A DNA stretch of 39,806 nucleotides from a virus: the IMG/VR virus record IMGVR_UViG_3300036791_000724, positions 1-39,806 of that record; one strand, 5' to 3'. The position numbers were made by a program, and so were the translations under genes. Below are positions 17,656 through 24,721 of the stretch, one piece after another (the first letter of the stretch is position 1; each line of letters starts with the position of its first letter). A model generated the notes under the pieces. That model did no database searches, was not told the origin of the DNA, and saw nothing but the letters and a program-made list of their open reading frames with translations.

Positions 17656-19211
17656 GCTCGCCCCTTTCTGAATTCCAGCAAGCGCGCCGCGTCTTGCGCC
17701 GTGCTTTCTTTGCCCGCGTCGGCCTCGTCGGCGGCGGGCGGCGGCGCTTCTTCGTCGGTCGCTTTGTTGATTTTCGGAGCCGCGGCGACGCCGCTAATGT
17801 CCACGTCGTATTGCTCGGCGATTTTGTTTTCGTCGGCCAGTTGCTCGACGGTTTCCTCAAAATCCTCGCCCTTTTCCGCGAGGACTTGGAAACGCGAGGT
17901 CAAACCGTTGGCGATGGCGATGGAGCTCGCTTGTACGTCTTTGAGCGGGTCCACCCACGCCCACCCGCGCGGTATCCAAACGCCCGTGAGGAATTTCGCC
18001 GGGTCGCGCGAGTCGAGCACGAGCGTGCCCGATAGGAGCGCCATGTCGAGCCACTGCTCGAAAATGCGCAAGAGAAACGCCTCGATGAGCCACGCTTGCA
18101 AGCGCCGCCAAAGCTCGCGCTCGATGAGCAGGCCCGAGCGGAGCGACGAATAATTGACGCCGACGAGGTCCGACGCGAGCGCGTTGTAGCTCACGCCGAG
18201 GCCGCTCGCGACTTGCCGCAAAAGCGCGATAACAAAATTCGGAAAAGCGTTGGCCGGGTGGTCGGGATTCCACGCGACGAATTCCATGCCCGGCGGTAAG
18301 GTCTCAATCATTCCGGGGTTAGCTTCGAGCGTGTAATATCCGGCCTTTTGTGCATCGGCATTCGGCGTTTCATACGCGCTCGGGTCGGTATAGCGGAGCC
18401 ATCCCATCTTGGCCGCGCCCGTGCGCGCCGCGACGAGCTCGGCCTCGATGTATCCGCCGAGCATTTTTAGCTGCGCCATAACCGCGTGAAACCACGTCAC
18501 GCCGCGGGTTTGATTGACGCGCGAGGGGTCGTACAGGTGAACGATTTGCTCGGCGGGGATGCGCTCGCGATTGAGCGAGCCGCCGTATTCCGAGGGCGGT
18601 TTGGGATTCACCCAATAGGCGACAGGCTTGCCCCATTGGTCGACCTCGACGCCCATGCGGACCTCGTTTTCGGTTTCACTGGCGAAGCGATTGAAAAGCG
18701 GGTCGACTTGGTCGGCGTCGATAAGTTGCATCGCAAAACGAAATTTGTTTTTGAATCCGGGCAACAAGCGAACAAAACACTCGCCATCTTGGGCGACCGT
18801 GCGGATTATCAAATCCTCAAGCGCCCGCATAGACAATTTGCCGTCGGCGGTGCATTCGCCGACCTTGCCGAAATCGCGCCAAGCCTGCTCGATTTTGGTG
18901 TTGATTTGCTTGTTGAGCTCGCCGCTATTGTTCCTAACTTTCGACTGGTAGCGGATGCCGTTGTCGCCGATGACGTTCGCCGCGAGCAGATTCAAATAGT
19001 TTTTGGCAATCGGGTTGTTGCGCGCGAGGTCGCGAGCGCGCGCGCGAAGCATCCGAATGTTTCCGCGAATCTCTTGGTCGCTCGACAGTAGCGTCGAAAT
19101 CCAGTCGCCTGTTAACCGCGTGACGCTCGCGCCGTCGTAGAGATACGGATAGAAGCGTTTGAATCCGAAAAAATTCGCGACGCGCTCGATGAATGTGAGT
19201 TTGCCTTTCAT
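17652..19211 (-). CDS. Portal protein (lambda gpB-like)
   Basis: A 519-residue protein. The start is ATG at 19211, overlapping the TAA of the previous gene (TAATG); an upstream in-frame ATG at 19310 would overlap the neighbour by 100 bases. Lambda-type portal features are ARARDLARNNPIAKNYLNLL, VIGDNGIRYQS, VAQDGECFVRL, IDADQVDP, IVHLYDPSRVNQTRGVTWFH and LASDLVGVNYSSLRSGLLIE. The C-terminus is Ala, Glu and Asp rich. The portal forms the dodecameric vertex ring for DNA packaging and head-tail joining. Gene order W-like, portal, protease/capsid follows lambda. Confidence 0.93.
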   Translation of the reverse strand: MKGKLTFIERVANFFGFKRFYPYLYDGASVTRLTGDWISTLLSSDQEIRGNIRMLRARARDLARNNPIAKNYLNLLAANVIGDNGIRYQSKVRNNSGELNKQINTKIEQAWRDFGKVGECTADGKLSMRALEDLIIRTVAQDGECFVRLLPGFKNKFRFAMQLIDADQVDPLFNRFASETENEVRMGVEVDQWGKPVAYWVNPKPPSEYGGSLNRERIPAEQIVHLYDPSRVNQTRGVTWFHAVMAQLKMLGGYIEAELVAARTGAAKMGWLRYTDPSAYETPNADAQKAGYYTLEANPGMIETLPPGMEFVAWNPDHPANAFPNFVIALLRQVASGLGVSYNALASDLVGVNYSSLRSGLLIERELWRRLQAWLIEAFLLRIFEQWLDMALLSGTLVLDSRDPAKFLTGVWIPRGWAWVDPLKDVQASSIAIANGLTSRFQVLAEKGEDFEETVEQLADENKIAEQYDVDISGVAAAPKINKATDEEAPPPAADEADAGKESTAQDAARLLEFRKGRA

Positions 19212-19870
19212 TAGCGCCAATACCTCGGAATCGGGAAAATCCGCTGCGGTTCCGGTCGGAAAATCACGTCGTAGCTCACGCCGAGCGAGCCGGGATGCTG
19301 CTGTCGCCACACAACCGACTTATAAATGCCGACGAGTTGGTGTAGTTCGTTTGCGGGATAACTCGACACGGCGCGGCCCGCGATTTGGTAGCTCTGCACG
19401 AGCGGCGAAGTGTTGCCCGCGAGCGCCGCTTGCAGCATCGCAAGGGTTTGCTCCTCCCATGTTTGAAACGCGCCCGCCGGGGCATCCGCGGGTGAATAGA
19501 CGAGGTTTGACACGAGGGTCTCGCCCGACAAATCCCACACGTCGCCCGCGGCGTTGGTGAGCCGCTCGCAATAGCGATAAGGGCCCGCGTGTAGGTCCTT
19601 GGTGTCGACAGGCTTGAGCCAAACAAAAAAACCGGGCCCGGGATTATCCGGCGCGACCGCCTCGGCTTGCTTGTTGAATTTGTCTTGCGGGCCGTTCCAA
19701 TAAATCGTGTAGGTCCAAGATTCGTCGGGGTCGTTCGAGGGGAAATCGTCGAATGAGCGGGTGAATTGTACCGTCGTGCCGATGCCGAATTGAGTGGGCA
19801 CCCAATCGGGAATGATAGGCGGTGTGGTCACGCCTCGGAAATCTACGGGGAAAACCCCAAGCCGTGCCAC
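19211..19870 (-). CDS. gpW-like head-tail joining protein with N-terminal beta domain
   Basis: A 219-residue protein from a GTG at 19870 with no clear ribosome binding site. The C-terminal part (MLQAALAGNTSPLVQSYQIA, then GRAVSSYPANELHQLVGIYK) resembles gpW and related joining proteins (SYxIxGRxVxxxSxxEL). The first ~140 residues form a beta-rich domain (VQFTRSFDDFPSNDPDESWT, WLKPVDTKDLHAGPYRYCER). gpW itself is only about 68 residues, so this is an extended version. The gene directly precedes the portal gene, exactly where lambda W lies. The N-terminal domain could be an Ig-like surface module. Confidence 0.65.
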   Translation of the reverse strand: MARLGVFPVDFRGVTTPPIIPDWVPTQFGIGTTVQFTRSFDDFPSNDPDESWTYTIYWNGPQDKFNKQAEAVAPDNPGPGFFVWLKPVDTKDLHAGPYRYCERLTNAAGDVWDLSGETLVSNLVYSPADAPAGAFQTWEEQTLAMLQAALAGNTSPLVQSYQIAGRAVSSYPANELHQLVGIYKSVVWRQQHPGSLGVSYDVIFRPEPQRIFPIPRYWR

Positions 19871-19888
19871 TCAAACATTACTTGAGTG

Positions 19889-20491
19889 CTAGGAATTGTG
19901 GGTGAGTTGCTCGACGATGCGTTTGACCGGGGCCTTTACGCGCTTATGGTCGAGCCAATCAATCGCCGAGCGAAAACTGAAATCGTCATGCCTGTAATAC
20001 TCGACCGCGCAATCGACAAAGTCGACGTGCAAGGCGAGATGCGGGTCGAGCTCCGAGAAAAAAAGCCGCGGAACCGCGACGCGAATGAGCCCGGGCACGA
20101 TGATGTTTTTGTGCGGGCGATTGGCTTGGTCGAGCGAGCCATCGAGAAAAAATTTGTGTTGCGGACAGTAGGCGACCAAATGCCCGCGGTATCCGGGCGC
20201 GCCCGCGGCATCGAGCCGTTCGCCTTTGCCGTCGATACCGACCGACCATGCCTTGTGCTCGTCGAGCAATTGCACGCTCGCGGGCGGAATTATTCCGGCG
20301 GCGACGAGTCGCCAAAATGATTTGTTGCCGACGACGATTTTGAGCGGCATGGGGTCGGCGTGAACGCCGAAATAATCGAGCACGCGAATCAAAATATGCG
20401 TCGAGGCGATGCACGAATCCGGGCGGAAATATTCGAGGATGATGGGCCGCGCGCACGCTTCGAGCCTGCTCAAAAGTTTTTCGAGCTTCAT
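19889..20491 (-). CDS. Conserved phage protein, candidate papain-like cysteine hydrolase
   Basis: A 200-residue protein from ATG at 20491, overlapping the previous TAA (TAATG). A possible Cys-His-Asp triad is visible: Cys in RPDSCIASTHILIRVLDYFG, His in GYRGHLVAYC and Asp in FFLDGSLDQANRP, in the order used by papain-fold, transglutaminase-like and NlpC-like enzymes. Similar proteins occur in many phages without a known role. The substrate could be peptidoglycan, which matters because no classical endolysin is present, but it could equally be a host protein. The fold is inferred from motif order only. Confidence 0.45.
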   Translation of the reverse strand: MKLEKLLSRLEACARPIILEYFRPDSCIASTHILIRVLDYFGVHADPMPLKIVVGNKSFWRLVAAGIIPPASVQLLDEHKAWSVGIDGKGERLDAAGAPGYRGHLVAYCPQHKFFLDGSLDQANRPHKNIIVPGLIRVAVPRLFFSELDPHLALHVDFVDCAVEYYRHDDFSFRSAIDWLDHKRVKAPVKRIVEQLTHNS

Positions 20492-21081
20492 TAGTTGCCG
20501 ACCGGGCCGTCGAAATCAATTTTCCCGAAAACCGCGAGCAAAAGGCCGCGCACCTTGGCGCGCAAGAGGGGCTCGACCTGGGGCGGCCATTCCGGGTGCA
20601 TCATCATCGTTCCGCGGATGGCGACCTCAATGAGCGCGGCATATTGTTCGGCCTCGATGAGCGCCGCGCACGAGCGACACGCGGCCCATATTCCCGCGTC
20701 GACAATGTGCGCGCCGTCGGGTATCCGTTGCTCGATGAATGACGCCGCGCGACATTCCTTTTCGATTTTTACGTTTGGCTCCATGCAAAAGTCGCATCGC
20801 CGCGGTTTGACATCGCGCTTGCGCGTGCCCGCAAACATGGGCTCGTGTACGCATCCGTAGGTCGCGGGCTCGCGCTCGCACCGCGCACACCAAGGCAATA
20901 CCACGCGGAGCACCGCGCCTTGCCCGGTGCATCGCACGCCGAATTCGATGGCGTGGCGTGAGAGATAGACCTCTTTCGAGCGGGTGAATCGCTCGCGACA
21001 TCGAGGGCATCGCCCGGTCGCCCGCAAAGCGTTCCACTCCGATTCGAATTCGTCGCGCTCTTTTACTCTTGGGGTTTGCAT
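20491..21081 (-). CDS. Cys-rich conserved phage protein, unknown
   Basis: A 196-residue protein from ATG at 21081, overlapping the previous gene by 19 bases. Several Cys pairs suggest metal sites: GRCPRCRERF, LPWCARCERE, RRCDFCMEPN and WAACRSCAALIEAEQY. The last motif is widespread in phage and actinobacterial proteins of unknown function. The C-terminus (LLRAKVRGLLLAVFGKIDF) is helical. It belongs to the chain of small Cys-rich genes between terminase and portal genes. No catalytic signature is visible. Confidence 0.65.
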   Translation of the reverse strand: MQTPRVKERDEFESEWNALRATGRCPRCRERFTRSKEVYLSRHAIEFGVRCTGQGAVLRVVLPWCARCEREPATYGCVHEPMFAGTRKRDVKPRRCDFCMEPNVKIEKECRAASFIEQRIPDGAHIVDAGIWAACRSCAALIEAEQYAALIEVAIRGTMMMHPEWPPQVEPLLRAKVRGLLLAVFGKIDFDGPVGN

Positions 21082-21257
21082 GGGTCGACCGACTTTCCCA
21101 AAACCTCGGTGAGCGCCGCGGCGAGTTTGTCGACGATGCGCGCTTTCGTTTTGTTGCTTTGAAAATAATTGGTCGCAAAGCCGCGGAGCAAAAATTTCGC
21201 CTCGTCTTTACTGAGCACGACGACGACTTGAGAATCGAAAACTTTATAGGTTTTCAT
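21063..21257 (-). CDS. Small protein, unknown
   Basis: A 64-residue protein from ATG at 21257 with AAAAGG nine bases upstream. It overlaps its upstream neighbour by 14 bases and its downstream neighbour by 19. It is mixed alpha/beta by eye (KTYKVFDSQVVVVLSKDEAK, then a helix KARIVDKLAAALTEVLG). I recognise no family. The opening MKTYKVFDSQ resembles MKAYKVAAFF of the product at 24761-24970, but the rest does not clearly match. Confidence 0.6.
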   Translation of the reverse strand: MKTYKVFDSQVVVVLSKDEAKFLLRGFATNYFQSNKTKARIVDKLAAALTEVLGKSVDPCKPQE

Positions 21258-21753
21258 ACCGCGGCCTTTTGTTCTGCGAGATTGCCAGAGTTGCGAGCCA
21301 CAGGCCCGGCGCGCGGAAACAAACGTTGCCGTCCGCGAGCCGATGCATTTGGATTTTTCGCGTGCGGGTTTTCAGCATCCAATTATTTTCGGGCACGAAA
21401 CCGGGGCGCTCGCCGACGACGACGCCCTCGGCGCGCGGCAAAGGCCGCGGCGAGTACGAGCGCCGCTCGCCATTCAAAAACGGGCAAACGCTCGCGGCGA
21501 ACCATGCACAACCGGGATGCATCGCCGGGTCTTGAAATAGATGCGACCGCTTGCAGGCATCGCCGCCGATAAAAAACGCGAGCTCGCCGAGCCGCCGCCC
21601 GCAGATTCCACACAAGCGGCCCTCGAAACATTCGATGAGTTTTTCCACGTCGACCGCGCGGAAATCCGGTTTGCCGTCAACCCATAACATGACAAACGGC
21701 ACGGGATACTCACCGTGCCGTTTGAGATGCGCCAAAAACGCGGGGATTATCAT
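21244..21753 (-). CDS. Conserved Cys-containing phage protein
   Basis: A 169-residue protein from ATG at 21753, overlapping the previous stop (ATGA). It contains LIECFEGRLCGICGRRLGEL and later DPAMHPGCAWFAASVCPFL. The CxxC, His and Cys pattern is a recognisable signature of a conserved actinophage-type protein that probably binds zinc. A conserved Trp region follows (GFVPENNWMLKTRTRKI). The function is unknown. The gene is part of the accessory chain between terL and the portal gene. Confidence 0.65.
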   Translation of the reverse strand: MIIPAFLAHLKRHGEYPVPFVMLWVDGKPDFRAVDVEKLIECFEGRLCGICGRRLGELAFFIGGDACKRSHLFQDPAMHPGCAWFAASVCPFLNGERRSYSPRPLPRAEGVVVGERPGFVPENNWMLKTRTRKIQMHRLADGNVCFRAPGLWLATLAISQNKRPRYENL

Positions 21754-22271
21754 TTCGCCTTCACGCGGGCCGCGACGGTCTTTTCCCATGCTTCGGTTAG
21801 CTTTTGGCAATCGCCCGGCGCTGAGCCGTCGTAACCGTGGCCGCGAATTTCCGCGCCGCAAACTTGCGCGCGGTGATGCGTTTGCTTGGCGGATTCGACC
21901 GCCGAGCCGCCGAGCTCGTGCTTGACCGCGGCCAAGTAATACATGAGCACGACGAAATTATCCGCGACGGGATAGCTCGCGGCGCGTTGCTCGCGCTCGG
22001 CCAATTGATAGAGTCGCGTCGCTTCGACGAGGTCCGATTCGCGACCGAATTCCCGCGCGCGGTCGAGTGCATCCGCGGTGTCGAGAATCGACGGATTTGT
22101 CGGGGTGATAAACCTCGGGATGCTCGCCGGGTCGTGAGTGTAGGCGACCGGGGCGAGCGCGGGCGGTGCGGGCGATGCCAGCGTCGGCGCGGGCCGTTGC
22201 ACGTTCCAATAGACGACGAGCGCCGCAAAAATGAGTGCTAGAGCAACAACGACAAATGTTTTTGGTCTCAA
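21750..22271 (-). CDS. Membrane-anchored protein, unknown
   Basis: A 173-residue protein. I place the start at TTG 22271 because GAAAGGAAAAA, the ribosome binding site used by many genes here, lies just upstream. An N-terminal membrane segment (KTFVVVALALIFAALVVYW) follows three polar residues. After a Pro/Ala-rich linker comes a helical domain (FGRESDLVEATRLYQLAERE, then NFVVLMYYLAAVKHELGG) with two cysteines near the end. A periplasm-facing anchored protein is likely. It could act in lysis or in superinfection exclusion, but nothing in the sequence decides this. Confidence 0.6.
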   Translation of the reverse strand: MRPKTFVVVALALIFAALVVYWNVQRPAPTLASPAPPALAPVAYTHDPASIPRFITPTNPSILDTADALDRAREFGRESDLVEATRLYQLAEREQRAASYPVADNFVVLMYYLAAVKHELGGSAVESAKQTHHRAQVCGAEIRGHGYDGSAPGDCQKLTEAWEKTVAARVKAK

Positions 22272-22291
22272 GTGATTTTTCCTTTCGCGGG

Positions 22292-22600
22292 CTAAGCCGC
22301 CGCGGGGCGTTTGTATCCGCACGGGCAAATGCCCGTCACTGCTGAAAAGTGATGCGATTGATAACGACGGCATCGCGTGTACTTGCGGCGCGCCTTCCAC
22401 GCGAGCCGCAGGTTTTTGCGATTGGCGATTTTCTTCGCCTTGGTTTGAATACGTGAGCTCCGCTCGCCCATGCACGCCGGGCAAATCAATTCGACTTTGT
22501 GTTTCTTACACTTGGGCACTGGCCGCGCCTCGCTTTCCGGTCTCGAATAGAAAGGATAATCGAATCCGGTTGGCTCGACAAGCGTGCAGAGCTCGCACAT
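22292..22600 (-). CDS. Multi-zinc-finger-like protein, unknown
   Basis: A 102-residue, strongly basic protein from ATG at 22600, overlapping the previous TAA (TAATG). It has MCELCTLVEP, KCKKHKVELICPACMGERSS and a C-terminal GICPCGYKR. These are three CxxC-type metal-binding pairs separated by a Lys/Arg-rich helix (TKAKKIANRKNLRLAWKARR). It could bind nucleic acid. It does not match a family I can name. Confidence 0.6.
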   Translation of the reverse strand: MCELCTLVEPTGFDYPFYSRPESEARPVPKCKKHKVELICPACMGERSSRIQTKAKKIANRKNLRLAWKARRKYTRCRRYQSHHFSAVTGICPCGYKRPAAA

Positions 22601-22854
22601 TACTTTCGCGCGGCCTTGCGGTTCGCTTCGTTTTGCTCCGCGGCGCTGTCGCTCATGCCGCAAGCGACGACGAATGCGATGCGGTCTTTGCGCGACTTGA
22701 GCTCGCGCGCGATGGATTTGCCGAGCTCATTCAATGCGCCGACCGAGGCCCGGTCGGTCGGGCTTTCGAGTTTGCGCTCATAAGCCGATTCGAAAATCGC
22801 ATCACGCGCGGCGAAAATTTGCTTGGCAATCATTCTCATTTCGTTGCTGAGCAC
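22600..22854 (-). CDS. Small helical protein, unknown
   Basis: An 84-residue protein from a GTG at 22854 with GGGAG nine bases upstream. It is almost entirely charged helix (MIAKQIFAARDAIFESAYER, LGKSIARELKSRKDRIAFVV). It overlaps the next gene by one base (TAATG), so the two are likely co-translated. No recognised family. Confidence 0.55.
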   Translation of the reverse strand: MLSNEMRMIAKQIFAARDAIFESAYERKLESPTDRASVGALNELGKSIARELKSRKDRIAFVVACGMSDSAAEQNEANRKAARK

Positions 22855-22884
22855 TAGGTTTGTCTCCCGTCGTTTTGAATTTAC

Positions 22885-22922
22885 CGCGCGCGATGCTCGC
22901 CCGTGGGTGAGCGCCGCGCGCG
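22885..22922. other. Long GC hairpin in an intergenic gap
   Basis: Two 17-base arms matching at 14 positions (first arm begins CGCGCGCGATGCTC) flank a 4-base loop CGTG. They fill most of the 73-base gap between the genes at 22928 and 22854. There is no T-run after it on the minus strand. It may be a transcription pause or Rho-dependent terminator element, an RNase barrier or a protein-binding RNA. Confidence 0.55.
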
Positions 22923-22927
22923 AGAAA

Positions 22928-23050
22928 TTACTCTCGCGCCGCCAAGAAAGCCGCTTCTAGCGCATCCGCCAAATCGCGCAAACGCCGCGCGCGCCATTCT
23001 TCGCGACTCAGGCCGCGAAGTACGTTTTCCGTTCCGTTTGGTTTCTCCAT
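22928..23050 (-). CDS. Very small protein, unknown
   Basis: A 40-residue open frame from ATG at 23050, immediately after the TAG of the upstream gene, with AAGGA and a nearer GAG upstream. It encodes an amphipathic basic/acidic helix (LSREEWRARRLRDLADALEA). Close spacing to its neighbour supports translation, but such a short frame could be fortuitous. Confidence 0.45.
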   Translation of the reverse strand: MEKPNGTENVLRGLSREEWRARRLRDLADALEAAFLAARE

Positions 23051-23051
23051 T

Positions 23052-23378
23052 CTAGCTCGCCATCCTTTCGAGCAGTTCGACAATCGCCTCGACGACATAC
23101 GCGACCGGGGCATCCGGCCCGACTTCCAAATCTCCGCCGTTGCCGTCCTCGTCGTTCCATCCCCACGTCCCATTGGCCGTGCCAAAACAAAAATGCGCCT
23201 CGCCGAAATCCAGTTTGATATAACCGGGAAATTCGAACGTTGCCTCAAAATTCAGCACGCGCAAATCCGCAACGACGAGCCCGAAAATGGCAATCGCCGT
23301 TAGCTTGCGACTACGACGCTCGCCGTAGTCGCCCGTGATGTACCTATCCAAACTTTCTCTTTCGCGTCCATTCATCAT
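23052..23378 (-). CDS. Conserved small protein, first gene of a leftward unit
   Basis: A 108-residue protein from ATG at 23378 with GAGGGGGA upstream. The start MMNGRERESLDRYITGDYGE resembles a short N-terminal motif seen in many small phage proteins. The rest has aromatic beta segments (FEFPGYIKLDFGEAHFCFG) and an acidic patch (GWNDEDGNGGDLEVG). It is the first gene downstream of the leftward promoter at 23420-23448, facing the plus-strand regulator cassette. Function unknown. Confidence 0.65.
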   Translation of the reverse strand: MMNGRERESLDRYITGDYGERRSRKLTAIAIFGLVVADLRVLNFEATFEFPGYIKLDFGEAHFCFGTANGTWGWNDEDGNGGDLEVGPDAPVAYVVEAIVELLERMAS

Positions 23379-23419
23379 TTGTTGTTATCCCCCTCAGGAT
23401 TTACCGCCACTGCAAGGAC

Positions 23420-23448
23420 AGTATAAACCAATCCGTTTCGTATATCAA
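23420..23448 (-). promoter_or_regulatory. Sigma70-type leftward promoter
   Basis: On the minus strand TTGATA (23448-23443) and TATACT (23425-23420) are separated by exactly 17 bases. This is a near-consensus promoter reading toward the genes from 23378 leftward. The spacer end CGGATTGGT abuts the -10. The same element recurs in inverted orientation at 23524-23536, next to the rightward cassette. Confidence 0.65.
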
Positions 23449-23523
23449 GTATAGGTGCTCAATCGCATGGGAGAAGGGATAGCGAAAACGACACGGGCGC
23501 GAAAACTCACTAGTAATTCCGAG

Positions 23524-23539
23524 CGGATTGGCTTATGAA
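23524..23539 (+). promoter_or_regulatory. Rightward promoter/operator element of the regulator cassette
   Basis: CGGATTGGCTTAT on the plus strand matches CGGATTGGTTTAT of the leftward promoter at 12 of 13 bases and continues as TATGAA, a plausible -10. No good -35 is visible at 17 bases, so the promoter may need an activator or be weak. It lies about 30 bases before the TTG of the helix-turn-helix gene. The two inverted copies define the divergent control region 23379-23565. Confidence 0.45.
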
Positions 23540-23565
23540 TGACGGGTCGTTGAAAGGAGACCGCA

Positions 23566-23973
23566 TTGCCAAGAGGACAAAAATACAAAGTAAGCGCCAA
23601 GCGTAAAGCCGCGATACTCGCCGAGGTTGCCGCGCATCCCGACGAATCCATCGCCCGGATTGCGAAGCAACACAAAGTACCGTCGCACGTTGTTTACAAT
23701 TGGATTTACTACGCGAAGAGTCAACACAAAATCATTCCCACTCAGGAGACAAACCGCAATGGAAACGCAAACGCCGAGCACGACAACGACGCCGCCCGTA
23801 GTCTCGAACGACACACGATATTCGCGTTCGGACACTGCCAAACGTGGCTCGAAGTCTATGCAAACTCCCTATCAATCCCTCCGAGCGTCCTTGCCTACCG
23901 GGTGGGAGAATTACTTCAACAGCAGACGCGCGGGGCGAAATTATGGGCTCGAAATCAAGTGTTGGTGCGGTGA
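23566..23973 (+). CDS. Helix-turn-helix regulator, plus-strand cassette
   Basis: A 135-residue protein from a TTG at 23566 with a perfect AAAGGAG six bases upstream. Residues about 12-47 (KRKAAILAEVAAHPDESIAR, then IAKQHKVPSHVVYNWIYYAK) are a transposase/psq-type helix-turn-helix. The C-terminal part (FAFGHCQTWLEVYANSLSIP, then VLAYRVGELLQQQTRG) is a separate helical domain. It is the first of three plus-strand genes in an otherwise minus-strand genome and faces a strong leftward promoter. It is a good candidate for a repressor or switch protein of that promoter. The last 215 bases overlap the next gene in another frame. Confidence 0.65.
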   Translation: MPRGQKYKVSAKRKAAILAEVAAHPDESIARIAKQHKVPSHVVYNWIYYAKSQHKIIPTQETNRNGNANAEHDNDAARSLERHTIFAFGHCQTWLEVYANSLSIPPSVLAYRVGELLQQQTRGAKLWARNQVLVR

Positions 23974-24142
23974 GAAACCGCCCGCGTCAATCTACGGTGT
24001 GAATCATCCCATGTACAACTATCAAAAATGGCGTTGGCTTTCGGTGCATCTCGCAGGGCACACCAAAGCCGACGCGGTCAAAGCGCGTCGCATCCAAGCC
24101 GACGAAAAACGCCGCAACAACAAACGCAAGCGAGCCGCGTGA
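23759..24142 (+). CDS. Protein overprinted on the regulator gene, Cys/His-containing
   Basis: A 127-residue protein from ATG at 23759 with AGGAG ten bases upstream. The first ~70 residues, encoded in the region shared with the regulator gene, are low complexity (TPSTTTTPPVVSNDTRY). The rest looks like an ordered domain (LPTGWENYFNSRRAGRNYGL, CWCGEKPPASIYGVN, WLSVHLAGHTKADAVKARR) with a CxC and several His. It ends in a basic tail. A later in-frame ATG near 23857 would remove most of the overlap but lacks a ribosome site. Function unknown. Confidence 0.6.
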   Translation: METQTPSTTTTPPVVSNDTRYSRSDTAKRGSKSMQTPYQSLRASLPTGWENYFNSRRAGRNYGLEIKCWCGEKPPASIYGVNHPMYNYQKWRWLSVHLAGHTKADAVKARRIQADEKRRNNKRKRAA

Positions 24143-24324
24143 TGCCGTACCTTTCGCTGACCGAGCGTGATGCCTTGCTCGGCCCGGTCGACGCGCCCGT
24201 TTGCTCGCGTTGCGGTCAACCCGTTCGCAAGGGCTATTGCCGCGAGTGCGACGAATTTTTTTTCAAGTGTGAGCTCTGCAATTTGCCGCACGGGCACGAG
24301 GGGCATCGCACCTATGAGCGGTGA
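24142..24324 (+). CDS. Small zinc-ribbon protein
   Basis: A 60-residue protein from ATG at 24142, overlapping the previous TGA by one base (TGATG). Three CxxC knuckles (VCSRCGQP, YCRECDEF, KCELCNLP) plus a terminal HGHEGH fit a two-site zinc ribbon. It is the last gene of the plus-strand cassette. Its 3' end overlaps the minus-strand gene at 24312 by 13 bases tail-to-tail. Such ribbons may bind nucleic acid or proteins; no specific role is visible. Confidence 0.6.
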   Translation: MPYLSLTERDALLGPVDAPVCSRCGQPVRKGYCRECDEFFFKCELCNLPHGHEGHRTYER

Positions 24325-24641
24325 ACGGGCGCGATGCGATGCCAGAGCACACCGCACACGGTACACTCTAAAATTTTAGCGTTGTAGGCCGATTCGACCG
24401 CGGGCCCGGTGTGACCGAGCGGGCAAGCGACGCAATCCTCGGGGCTCGGGTCGAATTGAACCTCGCTGAGCATCTTGGCGTGTTTGGCCGACGGCGTGAA
24501 CGGCCCGACGATTTCGAGATTGAGCGCGCGCGCGGCGACCTCGGACATAAGGCCGTCGAGGAAAAATTCCCGCCGCGTCGTGCGCCGTGGTTTGCGATTT
24601 GTTTTCGTTTTCATTTTGCTGGTACTCTTAGAGCACCCCAT
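24312..24641 (-). CDS. Basic protein with C-terminal CxxC zinc ribbon
   Basis: A 109-residue protein if ATG 24641 is used; ATG 24614 (KTKTNRKPRRTTRREFFLDG) and a GTG at 24680 are alternatives, and none has a convincing ribosome site. The N-terminus is Lys/Arg rich. A helix LMSEVAARALNLEIVG follows. The C-terminus carries EDCVACPLGHTG and ILECTVCGVLWHRI, a four-Cys zinc ribbon. It converges with the plus-strand cassette, so its message would be antisense to the 3' end of that cassette. Confidence 0.55.
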   Translation of the reverse strand: MGCSKSTSKMKTKTNRKPRRTTRREFFLDGLMSEVAARALNLEIVGPFTPSAKHAKMLSEVQFDPSPEDCVACPLGHTGPAVESAYNAKILECTVCGVLWHRIAPVHRS

Positions 24642-24683
24642 CTCCGCGGTTAACCCTTCAGAATAGTCCTGCCTGACCACTAC

Positions 24684-24720
24684 AGGGGAATCTTGTTGGC
24701 GCGAGGTTCCCCTATTTTTT
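24684..24720 (+). terminator. Rho-independent terminator for the plus-strand cassette
   Basis: On the plus strand a 7-bp perfect stem AGGGGAA / TTCCCCT with a 16-base loop is followed by A and six T. It would stop transcripts leaving the rightward cassette about 360 bases downstream of its last gene. On the minus strand no T-run follows, so leftward late transcription should pass. Confidence 0.65.
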
Positions 24721-24721
24721 C

